From positions 1 to 43,623 of the forward strand of contig CANQHC010000017.1 of the NCBI GenBank assembly GCA_947623595.1: 43,623 nt of DNA. Direction: 5' to 3'. The position numbers were made by a program, and so were the translations under genes. The stretch is from an uncultured Clostridia bacterium. GTDB taxonomy: Bacteria > Bacillota > Clostridia > TANB77 > CAG-508. This document shows positions 35,078 through 43,623 of this stretch, piece by piece (position 1 is the first letter of the stretch; every line of letters starts with the position of its first letter). The notes below the pieces were generated by a model. The model saw nothing but the letters and a program-made list of their open reading frames with translations. It did no database searches and was not told the DNA's origin.

Positions 35078-38000
35078 CTAATTAGTTTTTTTCTTTTTAT
35101 TTTTTTTCTTAGATAATATCCATATAATTCCTATTGCTGAACTTATCATCAAAACTGAAAATAATTCTATTTCAATATCTCCTGTTTGTGGAAGAAGTTT
35201 ATTGTTTTCTGTCTCTTCTGCTTGTTCTTCTTTTTCTTTATCCTTTGGGCTAGATAAGTTACTTGATTCTTTATATACTTCTATTTCTAAAGTCTTGGTT
35301 ATATCTCCATTTACAATAACAGTAATAGTTGCTTTTCCTTCTTTTAATGCTTTAATTACTCCATCTTTACTTACTGTTGCAATCTTTTCATCACTTGATG
35401 AATATGTTATAGTAACTGGTTCTAAAACTTGTCCTTCTTCTAGGTCTTCTTCACTTGGATTTGTAGTAACTGCTATTTTTATTTCTTCTCCTATCTTTAA
35501 TTTTGAATTAGAAACTTTTATTGTTGCATCATGTATGTTTACTTCTGTAGAATGTTCTATTTCTGATTTACGAGCTTCTTCATCAATAAAACTAACATTT
35601 AATACATTACTTCCTTTTTGTAAATCTGCATATGTCAATTCAAGCTGTTTTTCGCCATTTTCTAAATCTGTTATTTTACTAGTTCCTAATAGTTCTTTTT
35701 CTCCTAAACATATAGAATTTATTTGTTTTCCAGTATGAGGTTCAACTTTTAATTTTATATTGTCGTTTTCTTTTAACTCTATAATGCTATTTGCTCCTTC
35801 TAATACAACATTATTACTATTTTTAATTACACCATTGTCATCTGCAGTAATAACTAATGTTTTACCTATATCAACTGGGTGTTCATCATCGGTTGCAATT
35901 GCAGTAATTGTAAATGGACTAAATGAATCAACTAACATAATTAATCCCTGTGGTGTAACCGTAACTGGAATTTCTTCTACCTCACCAGTTAATAGATTTG
36001 TATTTTTATCTACTATATAATGATATGCTTTAAATTCTAATTTTCCTTCTTTTGCAAAATCTTCGTAGCTTGTTCCTGCTGGGAATCCAACTGATACACG
36101 AACACCATCACCAGTTTTTATAATTTGTTTTTTACATATTGCGAATTTTATATTGTAAGTTTTTGTTGTACCTTTTATCGCTCTTGAAAAATCGTCTGCA
36201 TATTCACTATTTTTTAGAACATCTTTCATCTCTTCGGTTTCACTTGGAGTTGGTTCTGTAGTAACCAATGTTAATCTATGTGTAAGTGATTCTTTTATTC
36301 TTTCACCTATTTTTTCTTGCACTCCTGTTTCTGTATCTTCTGCAATCCAATCACTTGTATCAATGTCAGATGTATCAATTAAACGAGGTTGTGCAAAGAC
36401 ATTGTGGTCATACCCCTCAGCTGCATATGCAAAGCAAGAACGTGGAAACATTGCTCCATATGTAACTGGCACTGGAGCTCTTGAACTTTTTTCTCCAACT
36501 AAGCCTGTAACTTTAAAATTATAAAATGTATTATCATCTGCAAATTGTGAACTTGGTGTAAAATCAAATTCTACTTTTTTATTTCCATCAAATTTAAAAT
36601 TTTCTATTTTAGCATATTTATTACCAGTACTAGAACCTTTGTCTCCCATGTTTTGCGAATTTATTAATTCAATTCCTATACTAGTTTTATCATCTTTGTC
36701 AGGAATCAATTTATCTTCAAAAGACCATTCCATATGATATTTTTGACCAACATATAATGCGCCTGTTGCAGTTGGGCTAAGTTTGGTTGGATATGGTGGA
36801 GCAACATAATCTCCCCATTCATTTTCTATTTCATCTGTCATTATTTCAAGATATGCTGGATTTCCCTTATAATAAGCTGCACCATCTTTCATTCTTTCAA
36901 AAAGCTTTTGATTATTCTGTCCCCATGTTTCAGGATGTTCTTTTAAATCAGTATATGCTGGTGCAATATTCGTTACTGCAAATTGTGCTTTTTTGACTTG
37001 AGGTATTGGAAGTTTAACACAATATCCTAAGCCTGGTATTTTTTCTTCAGGTTCTATCTGCTTGTTAATTTCTTTATCTCCAAAAGACACTGTCCAAGGG
37101 TCAATATAACTCCAATCAGATACTGTCCAAGTATCTGTTCCAGGAGCATATGTAAAATATCTTACAATAATATAATTTCCTTCTTTTGCATTTTGTGTAT
37201 AGTTTTTTCCCTTATAACTAACATGAAAAACGCCACCGTCTTTAACAGCTCCTCCATCATGCTCATCATAGAAAGTATCTTTTATAATTTTAACTACTAA
37301 ATCTTTATCTGTTTCAACAGTATATGATTCTCTATAATCTTCTAATTCAAGGTTTGGATACGAGAATTCATAATTTGCTCCAGACATAATACCACTAGGA
37401 TAATGATGCCCTGCTAATTTCATTGAACCCACAAGTAAATATGCTCTTGTTTCAAATCCACTATTTTTATTTTCCCAATTGTTAGATGTTGGGTCATCAT
37501 GTGTTACATCAACACCATACCACTTTCCATTAATTCGAACATAATTCCAAATATGAGGTTCATTTACTTTATCATTTGGCCTATATATACCATATACACA
37601 AACGCAAGGTATTCCCAACCTATCTAAAATTGCTTTAAAGCTTCTAGTATAAGCTTCGCAAACACCTTCTCCATAGATAAGCCCATCATATGCTGTTCTA
37701 GCATTACAAAGGCGAGTAGTAACCTCATCTTCATAATGATAAATCATATTTTTTACGATATAATCATGAACATATGCAACTTGTTCTTGTTGCAAATTTT
37801 CTGCTTTATCAACTTTTATATTTTTAGCATTATCAACTATTTCATTTAATTTTTTTTCATATTTATTAATTGCTTCATTTACCTTCGCTTCTGTTTCAAA
37901 TCCTGTTAATACATAATTGTTAGTTCTTCCAATTCCAAGATATGCAGATTTTTCTCCATTTGCATCTGATGATATACTAATGCTAAGCTCAGAAAAATCA

Positions 38001-38347
38001 ACATAAAAAACATCTGGATGATCATATTGAAATGCATCCCTTGCAGCCCCATATGCAGAAAGTAATGCATTTGGATTTTTTAATTGTTCTTTGGTAACAT
38101 GTCCACTTCTTGAAAGGTTATATTCTTCCTTTCCAGTTTTAAAAATTCCATTTACATACATTTCATACATTGCATCATAAATTTCTTTTTGTTCCTTGGT
38201 AAGTTGTTTATAAAAATATCTGTTATATTCTGTATCAATAACAGTCTCTGCTGCAAATACTAAGTTGTTAAATCGAATAAAAGCAAATTGTGACATTATT
38301 ATCAAAATTAGTAAAAAAACTATTAATATTTTTTTTGTTTTTTTCAT
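35078..38347 (-). CDS. Large LPQTG-anchored surface protein with transglutaminase-like domain
   Basis: This is a secreted, wall-anchored protein of about 1089 residues. The signal peptide at residues 1-32 ends FAAE. A transglutaminase-like domain (about 120-300) contains the Cys-His-Asp triad in GEGVCEAYTRS, EPHIWNYV and GVDVTHDDP. Beta-rich domains follow, then a Big_2-like Ig domain near 985-1050 (TVSKDGVIKALKEGKATITV). The LPQTG sorting motif near residue 1060, a hydrophobic segment and a Lys-rich tail complete it. The start at 38347 (MKKTKKIL) has AAGGGGATT upstream. The transglutaminase-like core may crosslink or cleave peptides or wall material. It is probably attached by the adjacent sortase. 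Confidence 0.9.
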   Translation of the reverse strand: MKKTKKILIVFLLILIIMSQFAFIRFNNLVFAAETVIDTEYNRYFYKQLTKEQKEIYDAMYEMYVNGIFKTGKEEYNLSRSGHVTKEQLKNPNALLSAYGAARDAFQYDHPDVFYVDFSELSISISSDANGEKSAYLGIGRTNNYVLTGFETEAKVNEAINKYEKKLNEIVDNAKNIKVDKAENLQQEQVAYVHDYIVKNMIYHYEDEVTTRLCNARTAYDGLIYGEGVCEAYTRSFKAILDRLGIPCVCVYGIYRPNDKVNEPHIWNYVRINGKWYGVDVTHDDPTSNNWENKNSGFETRAYLLVGSMKLAGHHYPSGIMSGANYEFSYPNLELEDYRESYTVETDKDLVVKIIKDTFYDEHDGGAVKDGGVFHVSYKGKNYTQNAKEGNYIIVRYFTYAPGTDTWTVSDWSYIDPWTVSFGDKEINKQIEPEEKIPGLGYCVKLPIPQVKKAQFAVTNIAPAYTDLKEHPETWGQNNQKLFERMKDGAAYYKGNPAYLEIMTDEIENEWGDYVAPPYPTKLSPTATGALYVGQKYHMEWSFEDKLIPDKDDKTSIGIELINSQNMGDKGSSTGNKYAKIENFKFDGNKKVEFDFTPSSQFADDNTFYNFKVTGLVGEKSSRAPVPVTYGAMFPRSCFAYAAEGYDHNVFAQPRLIDTSDIDTSDWIAEDTETGVQEKIGERIKESLTHRLTLVTTEPTPSETEEMKDVLKNSEYADDFSRAIKGTTKTYNIKFAICKKQIIKTGDGVRVSVGFPAGTSYEDFAKEGKLEFKAYHYIVDKNTNLLTGEVEEIPVTVTPQGLIMLVDSFSPFTITAIATDDEHPVDIGKTLVITADDNGVIKNSNNVVLEGANSIIELKENDNIKLKVEPHTGKQINSICLGEKELLGTSKITDLENGEKQLELTYADLQKGSNVLNVSFIDEEARKSEIEHSTEVNIHDATIKVSNSKLKIGEEIKIAVTTNPSEEDLEEGQVLEPVTITYSSSDEKIATVSKDGVIKALKEGKATITVIVNGDITKTLEIEVYKESSNLSSPKDKEKEEQAEETENNKLLPQTGDIEIELFSVLMISSAIGIIWILSKKKNKKKKTN

Positions 38348-38460
38348 ACAAATCCCCTTCTTTTGTAAATGTTCATACCTTGTTGTCAAACACATTTTTA
38401 TATTATCATTCGGTTTTTAGTAAGTCAAGTAAATTTCTATATTTTCAAATTTTTATTATC

Positions 38461-39363
38461 TTAAACAGATATTTTACCTTCAGCTATTTTTTCTATTTTA
38501 TCTTTTACTTCTATAATACTATTTTGTGGGGTTGAAGCTCCTGCCATTATACCTATTTTATCACAACATTTTATTTTACTTAACATTTCATTTGACAACT
38601 CATTTGCAGTTTCAATCATAACTGCATCTTTACAATTTTTTATTGAAATATCATATAATTTATTAGTATTTGAACTCTTTTTTCCACCTATTATAATCAT
38701 ATAATCAGATTTTTTAGATAAATTTTCTGTTTCATCCTGTCTTAACCTTGTTGCCTGACATACAGTATTTTTAATCTCTAATTGGCTTATTCCACCCAAT
38801 TCATTTTCAATTTTTTTAGCAAAAATTTCGAATTTTTCTAAACTAAAAGTAGTTTGTGATATCACTAATACTTTTTTTATTTTCTCTTTTTTAATTTTTT
38901 CTATTGCTAAATCTAAATCTTCTTCTGTCTCAATAATTAAACAATTTTTTCCGCAAAAACTAGAAGTTCCTATCACTTCCGGATGATTCTTTTCTCCAAA
39001 TAAAAATATATAATCCCCTTGTTTTACATATGTATCCGCTAATTTATGAATTGCTAAAACTTTTGGGCAGGTTAAATCTATTACATCTAATCCTAATTTT
39101 TCCGCTTCTTCATAAATTTGCTTTTTAACTCCATGTGCACGAAAAATCACTTTCTTTCCATTTGGTTCTATTATTTCTGACAAATTGTTAATTACTTTCA
39201 AACCATTTTTTTCTAATTCATTCATTACTTCTGGATTATGTACTAAATCTCCCAAGCAATAAGTAATAACACCTTCTTGCTTTTTAACTTCTTGTTTTGC
39301 AATTTCAACAGCTCTTTTAACTCCTTCACAAAAACCAGCTCTTTCTCCAACTACAATATCCAT
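38461..39363 (-). CDS. ispH: 4-hydroxy-3-methylbut-2-enyl diphosphate reductase
   Basis: This 300-residue Fe-S enzyme performs the last step of the MEP isoprenoid pathway, making IPP and DMAPP. The cluster cysteines are in AGFCEGVKRAV, LTCPKV and NTVCQATRLRQ. Other conserved parts are FRAHGV (catalytic His) and QTTFS. The length is normal, without the C-terminal S1 fusion of some Clostridia. It starts 10 bp after ispG on the same strand, so the two are one operon. The Fe-S cluster links it to the iscS/iscU system. Confidence 0.97.
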   Translation of the reverse strand: MDIVVGERAGFCEGVKRAVEIAKQEVKKQEGVITYCLGDLVHNPEVMNELEKNGLKVINNLSEIIEPNGKKVIFRAHGVKKQIYEEAEKLGLDVIDLTCPKVLAIHKLADTYVKQGDYIFLFGEKNHPEVIGTSSFCGKNCLIIETEEDLDLAIEKIKKEKIKKVLVISQTTFSLEKFEIFAKKIENELGGISQLEIKNTVCQATRLRQDETENLSKKSDYMIIIGGKKSSNTNKLYDISIKNCKDAVMIETANELSNEMLSKIKCCDKIGIMAGASTPQNSIIEVKDKIEKIAEGKISV

Positions 39364-39373
39364 ACTACTTCTC

Positions 39374-40438
39374 CTATTTTTTTATCATATTTTTTATTTC
39401 TTGTTGTAATACTTCTACAATTTGTTCTTGTGGTACTTTACGAATAATCTCTCCCTTTTTAAATAATAATCCTTCTTCTATTCCACCAGCAATACCAATA
39501 TCTGCATTTCTAGCCTCACCAGGCCCATTTACAACACAGCCCATAACAGCAACCGTAATATCTGCTTCTATTGTCTGTAAAAACTCTTCAACTCTTTTTG
39601 CTATAGGGATTAAATCAATTTGTGTTCTACCACAAGTTGGGCAAGATACTAACTTAGGTGATTTAGAATACAAATTACAATCTTTCAAAATTTCTTTTGC
39701 AACTTTTACTTCTTTTATAGGATCATCACATAAAGAAACTCTTAAAGTATCTCCAATACCTTCTCTTAGTAAAATACCCAATCCAATACTAGATTTAATG
39801 GTACCACTAAATTCTGTTCCAGCCTCTGTAATTCCTATATGTAATGGATATGGAAATTCTTTGGCCGCTTCTTCATAAGCTTCTATACACAAGTCTAAAT
39901 CAGAAGCTTTTAAAGATAAACATATATCGTAAAATCCTAATTTTTCTAAAATATCAATATGTTTTCTAGCACTTTCTACCATTGCCCTTGCAGTTGGTTT
40001 TCCTCCGTATTTTTCTAAAAGTTCTTTTTCTAATGACCCTGCATTTACTCCAATACGAATAGGTATATTTCTTTCTTTACAAGCTTCTACTACTAGTTTT
40101 ACTTTTTCTTCTGAACCTATATTTCCAGGATTAATTCTTACTTTATCAACACCTGCCTCTATTGAGGTTAATGCTATTTTATAATCAAAATGAATATCAG
40201 ATACAATTGGAATATGAATTTGTCTTTTTATTTCTTTTATTGCTTTTGCATCTTCTATATCTAAACAAGCCACTCTAATAATTTCACATCCTGCTTGTTC
40301 TAATTCTAAAATTTGCTTTACAGTTGCTTTAACATCCTTTGTTTTAGTGTTACACATAGATTGAATACTTAGTTTATTTTGTCCACCTATTAATACATTC
40401 CCTACTTTTATTTGTTTTGTTTCAGTTCTTTTTACCAT
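39374..40438 (-). CDS. ispG: (E)-4-hydroxy-3-methylbut-2-enyl-diphosphate synthase
   Basis: This 354-residue Fe-S enzyme of the MEP pathway converts MEcPP to HMBPP. It shows the TIM-barrel start [24 protein letters not shown], and the C-terminal Fe-S cysteines in SCPTCGRTQ and [10 protein letters not shown]. The length is that of the bacterial short form. It is the first gene of an operon with ispH. The region upstream (40439-40653) is divergent, with the plus-strand YcxB-like gene on the other side. Confidence 0.97.
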   Translation of the reverse strand: MVKRTETKQIKVGNVLIGGQNKLSIQSMCNTKTKDVKATVKQILELEQAGCEIIRVACLDIEDAKAIKEIKRQIHIPIVSDIHFDYKIALTSIEAGVDKVRINPGNIGSEEKVKLVVEACKERNIPIRIGVNAGSLEKELLEKYGGKPTARAMVESARKHIDILEKLGFYDICLSLKASDLDLCIEAYEEAAKEFPYPLHIGITEAGTEFSGTIKSSIGLGILLREGIGDTLRVSLCDDPIKEVKVAKEILKDCNLYSKSPKLVSCPTCGRTQIDLIPIAKRVEEFLQTIEADITVAVMGCVVNGPGEARNADIGIAGGIEEGLLFKKGEIIRKVPQEQIVEVLQQEIKNMIKK

Positions 40439-40568
40439 TTTTTTATAAATGTTAGCTTAAATAGCTTACATTTCTCCCTTCTTTAAATTTCTAAATTTTT
40501 ATGTTATTGTATCATAATCATTTTTGAAATACAACTTGTTTATACTGGCTTTTCATAATATTTTTTTA

Positions 40569-40597
40569 TTGACATTAATTTTAAGAATTGCTAGAAT
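40569..40597 (+). promoter_or_regulatory. Promoter of the YcxB-like gene
   Basis: TTGACA (40569-40574), a 17-bp spacer and TAGAAT (40592-40597) are followed by a leader with TAGGAGGCTAACT before ATG 40654. Confidence 0.7.
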
Positions 40598-40653
40598 TTA
40601 ATTAATAATTTATGTAAAACTGAACAATAACTACATTTTTTAGGAGGCTAACT

Positions 40654-41163
40654 ATGAAACCATTATTTAAAAATAAAACAACTTTATCTAAGAAAAATTA
40701 TATGAGTCTATTAAAATTTCATCAGAGTAAAAATAATTGGAAATATTGGGTATATACTGCCTTTTTTTCAGTTTTATTTATTATTTGTATAATATTTCAA
40801 ATAGTAGCCAAAAATTATTTAATTTCTATTCTAATTTTTTTGTTATTTCTAACATTTTTAACATATCGTTTTTTCTTTCCTACCTATAAGGCAAAGAAAG
40901 AATTACATAGTTCAAAAATTCAAAATAATCTCGTAAATTATTATATGTTTTTTGAAAAATATTTTAAAATAAAAAATCAAATTTCTACTGCAAAAATTAA
41001 ATATCATAAATTATATAAAGCATATAATAATAATGATTACTTCTATCTTTATATAGATAAAAATAATGCTTTTATTATTGAAAAAACTGGATTTTTAATA
41101 GGTGATGCTAAATCTTTTGAAAAGTTTATGAAACGTAAACTCGGAATAAAATGGAAAAAATAA
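40654..41163 (+). CDS. YcxB-like membrane protein
   Basis: This 169-residue protein has two adjacent membrane segments (about 35-55 and 58-75) between an N-terminal and a C-terminal cytoplasmic domain, the layout of YcxB-like proteins. The C-terminal domain with NDYFYLYIDKNNAFIIEKTGF corresponds to the PH-like YcxB domain. The function is unknown. AGGAGGCTAACT lies upstream of the ATG. It is the first plus-strand gene, immediately before the radical-SAM cassette but with a separate promoter. Confidence 0.75.
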   Translation: MKPLFKNKTTLSKKNYMSLLKFHQSKNNWKYWVYTAFFSVLFIICIIFQIVAKNYLISILIFLLFLTFLTYRFFFPTYKAKKELHSSKIQNNLVNYYMFFEKYFKIKNQISTAKIKYHKLYKAYNNNDYFYLYIDKNNAFIIEKTGFLIGDAKSFEKFMKRKLGIKWKK

Positions 41164-41172
41164 AACTTTTGT

Positions 41173-41216
41173 TTGACATTTTTAAAAAATAATATTATAA
41201 TTCATACAAACGTTTG
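41173..41216 (+). promoter_or_regulatory. Promoter and palindromic operator candidate of the radical-SAM cassette
   Basis: TTGACA (41173-41178), a 17-bp spacer and TATAAT (41196-41201) form a consensus promoter. The perfect palindrome CAAACGTTTG (41207-41216) lies at the expected start of transcription, where a repressor could act. It does not match the usual GAAC-N4-GTTC LexA site. Confidence 0.6.
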
Positions 41217-41235
41217 ATTGTATAAAGAGGTATGT

Positions 41236-42589
41236 ATGGATATAGAAGAAAAATTAAAAATTTTAGCAGATTCTGCAAAATATGATGCATCTTGTAGTTC
41301 TTCTGGAAGTAAAAGAAAAAATACTAATAATGGTATTGGCAATGGTGATGTTTCTGGCATTTGTCATAGTTGGGGTGCTGATGGTAGGTGCATTTCCCTT
41401 TTAAAAATTTTAATGACAAATAGTTGTATGTATGATTGCAAATATTGTATAAATCGTTGTAGCAATAGCATAAAAAGAGCTACATTTACTCCAAAAGAAA
41501 TTGCTGACTTGACAATTGGTTTTTATAAAAGAAATTATATTGAAGGTTTATTTTTAAGCTCTGCAGTTATAAAATCACCTGATTATACTATGGAACAAAT
41601 GATTCTTGCCATTTCTATTTTGAGAAATGACTATAATTTTCATGGTTATATTCATGCAAAAACTATTCCAGGAAGCAGTCAAGAATTAATTAATAAACTT
41701 GGCCTTTTAGTAGACCGTATGAGTGTTAATATAGAACTACCTTCACAAAATAGCCTACAACTATTAGCTCCTGAAAAATCTAAAGAAAATATTATTAAAC
41801 CTATGAGCTATATTTCAAATAAATTAGAATCTTCTAGTCAAAGGCTTTTACCAACCAAACAAAAATGGTTCTTTACCCCTACCTCCTCAAATGTAATTAA
41901 TAAACCTAAAATTCAAAATTTTGTTCCTGCAGGCCAAACTACACAACTTATTGTTGGTGCTACTCCTGAAACAGATTTAAAAATAATAAAATTATCTGAA
42001 AGCCTTTATCAAAAGTTTCATTTAAAAAGAGTTTATTATTCAGCTTATATATCAGTCAATGAAGATTCCCTCTTGCCCACTTTAGATAAGCCTCCTCTTT
42101 TACGTGAAAATAGAATTTATCAAGCTGATTGGTTGCTTCGTTTTTATGGTTTCAAAGCAGATGAATTATTAAACGAACAAAATCCTAATTTCAATACATT
42201 ATTAGATCCAAAATGTGATTGGGCATTAAGGCACTTAAATCAATTTCCTATTGAAATTAATAAAGTAGACTATCCAACTCTACTTAGAGTTCCTGGAATT
42301 GGAGTTATTTCTGCAAAACGTATTTTACGAGCAAGAAAAAATTGTCATCTTCAATTTGAGCATTTAAAAAAATTAGGAGTGGTATTGAAAAGGGCCAGAT
42401 ATTTTATTACTTGTAATGGAAAATATTATGATTCCATAAAAAAATTTAATGATGGTCTTATTTCAGAAAACTTAATATATCTAGAAAGGAAACGGTCTTC
42501 CTTCACCTAATTATATTCAAACTTCTCTTTTCGACAAATTAGAACCAACTACTGGAGATAAAATAAAATGTCTTACAGGAAATTTATAA
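41236..42589 (+). CDS. Putative DNA modification/repair radical SAM protein (TIGR03916 family), needs +1 frameshift at CGGT
   Basis: This radical SAM protein has the [4Fe-4S] motif CMYDCKYCINR, an SPB-lyase-like core and a helix-hairpin-helix segment (LLRVPGIGVISAKRI). It belongs to the family annotated as putative DNA modification/repair proteins that always travels with the gene downstream. Triplet reading stops at 42510 after KRSSFT. Reading CGGT (42493-42496) as one Gly after AAA continues as GLPSPNYIQTSLFDKLEP and ends KCLTGNL at 42589. The SLFD and LTG motifs are the usual family C-terminus. The start at 41236 (MDIEEKL) follows AGAGGT. The extension is about 31 residues, so a truncated form could keep the enzymatic core. 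Confidence 0.85.
42493..42496 (+). other. Candidate quadruplet codon CGGT (+1 frameshift site) in the radical SAM gene
   Basis: The sequence reads GAA AGG AAA CGGT CTT CCT. Triplet reading gives Lys-Arg-Ser and a stop 15 bases later. Four-base reading as Gly restores a family-like C-terminus. It is the only one of the three sites with CGGT, which needs wobble at tRNA U34. Confidence 0.6.
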
Positions 42590-42618
42590 ATTATTTTATA
42601 AAGAAAGGATTTTTTATT

Positions 42619-43408
42619 ATGATAAATCTTAAAGTATTAGCAAATGAAGTCTACTTATATGATGGAACTTTTGATGGGCTACTTACAATTGTTTTCGATT
42701 GTTATATTCGACATAGCATACCTTGCAAAATTTTTTGTGAATCCAATTACGTATTTAATTTATTAGATCAGATTACTATATACAAAACAGATGAATTAAA
42801 ATCTAAACGTATATATGATGGAATTATAAAAAATATCTCTTATAATGCATTATACAATTGTTATTATGCTTTTCTTTCTAATGATACAAATGCCATTTGC
42901 TCAAATAAAGAAATGGAAATTTTAAAATACCTTATATATGGTTTTCAGATTGGTGACTCTATTAACAATATGTTATCTTTAGATTACGTTTTTAAAGTAC
43001 AAAAATTAAGAAAAAATGTACTTCGGAGAAGCTCACAAATTAAAAGGATTAGTAAGACTTTCTGAAGTATCAAACAATATATGGTATTCATCAATTCACC
43101 CTACTAACAATGTACTTGAACAAGTTGGTCACTTTCTTATGAAACGTTTTCCTACACAAAGTTTGATTCTCCATGACAAAAATAGAAACATAGCCTTCCT
43201 TTATTCTGAAAAAAATAAGAATCACTATGAAATTATTGATGTTCCTTCTAACTTTAATATTACTAATCTTTCTGAAGAAGAATTGCAATTTCAAAACCTA
43301 TGGAAAACCTTTTTTAATACCATTTCTATTAAAGAAAGAACTAACTCTAGGCTTCAAATGCAATACATGCCTAAAAAGTATTGGAAAGACTTAATAGAAA
43401 TGAACTAG
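42619..43408 (+). CDS. TIGR03915/DUF4130-family DNA metabolism protein, needs +1 frameshift at CGGA
   Basis: This is the partner of the radical SAM protein. Two overlapping frames make one family member: residues MINLKVLANEVYLYDGTFDGLL through KLRKNVL in the first frame, and EAHKLKGLVRL through KKYWKDLIEMN in the second. The join at CGGA (43024-43027) read as Gly gives VL-G-EAHKLKG, matching the conserved G.EAH...G(F)(V)R segment of the family, which then has the NVLEQVGHFLMKRFP motif. The start at 42619 is preferred to 42568 because AGAAAGGA lies upstream and family proteins start close to the YLYDG motif. The function in DNA metabolism is inferred from the constant pairing. Confidence 0.85.
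43024..43027 (+). other. Candidate quadruplet codon CGGA (+1 frameshift site) in the DUF4130-like gene
   Basis: The sequence reads AAT GTA CTT CGGA GAA GCT. It is the same heptamer CTT CGGA as in the efflux adaptor gene, 42 kb away and on the other strand. Triplet reading gives Arg-Arg-Ser-Ser and an early stop at 43065. Confidence 0.6.
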
Positions 43409-43429
43409 CTCTTTTATTGCATACTTGCA

Positions 43430-43458
43430 TTGCATTTATTTCGATTTTATTTTATAAT
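43430..43458 (+). promoter_or_regulatory. Promoter of the tRNA-Gly gene
   Basis: TTGCAT (43430-43435), a 17-bp spacer and TATAAT (43453-43458) place the start near 43465, 13 bases before the mature tRNA. The tRNA therefore has its own transcription unit, even though it lies downstream of the cassette. Confidence 0.65.
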
Positions 43459-43477
43459 ATATTTAATTCAAATTTTT

Positions 43478-43551
<74 letters not shown>

Positions 43552-43591
43552 ACGACGTTTCTGTTCGAACTTTTATAGAACAGTAGATACA

Positions 43592-43623
43592 AAATCAATC
43601 AGAATTAAACTGGTTGATTTTTT
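43592..43623 (+). terminator. Intrinsic terminator of the tRNA gene
   Basis: AAATCAATCAG pairs with CTGGTTGATTT (43592-43602 with 43610-43620), followed by a run of T residues that reaches the window end. A second hairpin, CTGTTC/GAACAG, lies at 43561-43583. Confidence 0.75.

Overview
The window is very AT-rich (roughly a quarter to a third G+C by eye). It has strong Shine-Dalgarno sites, sigma-A type promoters, a glycyl T-box, an Rrf2-IscS-IscU-MnmA cluster, sortase B, pyruvate phosphate dikinase and a SpoVB-like flippase. This fits an uncultured, probably host-associated member of the Clostridia (Firmicutes); I cannot name the genus. Almost everything up to about 40.4 kb is on the minus strand. 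The last 3 kb is on the plus strand.

Layout: (1) 1-4.3 kb: an OmpR-type response regulator and histidine kinase, followed by an operon for a membrane-anchored beta-helix protein, an efflux adaptor and a MacB-like ATPase. Both units carry the same 11-bp-period operator. (2) 4.4-6.9 kb: a histidine-phosphatase homologue, a cyclophilin-like membrane-anchored protein and a DUF1848 protein. (3) 6.9-10.2 kb: Fe-S and tRNA thiolation cluster (Rrf2 regulator, iscS, iscU, mnmA), with an in-frame TAA in mnmA. (4) 10.3-17.7 kb: membrane-anchored proteins, an acyl-CoA synthetase, a phosphate-binding-type protein, an MGMT-like protein and a P-loop kinase. One DUF3298-like gene has an in-frame TAA. (5) 17.7-29 kb: metG, glmM, a CmpB-like membrane protein, argS, pfkA, a compositionally distinct unknown gene beside 29-bp tandem repeats, and ppdK. 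(6) 29.2-33.2 kb: a structured RNA with its own promoter and terminator, a flippase, and T-box-controlled glyS. (7) 33.2-40.4 kb: a TVP38-type membrane protein, sortase B, a large LPQTG surface protein with a transglutaminase-like core, ispH and ispG. (8) 40.6-43.6 kb, plus strand: a YcxB-like protein, a two-gene DNA modification/repair radical-SAM cassette, and a tRNA-Gly.

Main discovery candidate: three genes (the efflux adaptor and both genes of the radical-SAM cassette) each need one +1 frameshift to encode a full-length family member. In all three the shift falls exactly on an in-frame CGG (CTT CGGA, AAA CGGT, CTT CGGA), where reading four bases as glycine restores the protein. By my manual scan CGG is otherwise almost absent as a codon; only two others occur, both in the odd gene at 25.6-26.2 kb. 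The tRNA-Gly directly downstream of the cassette has anticodon UCC followed by G37 instead of the usual A37, in a disturbed anticodon stem. Its loop therefore contains 5'-UCCG-3', complementary to the four-base codon CGGA. I propose that this tRNA decodes CGGN quadruplets as glycine, a natural programmed +1 frameshift system. The sequence shows the sites and the tRNA; the decoding is inference.
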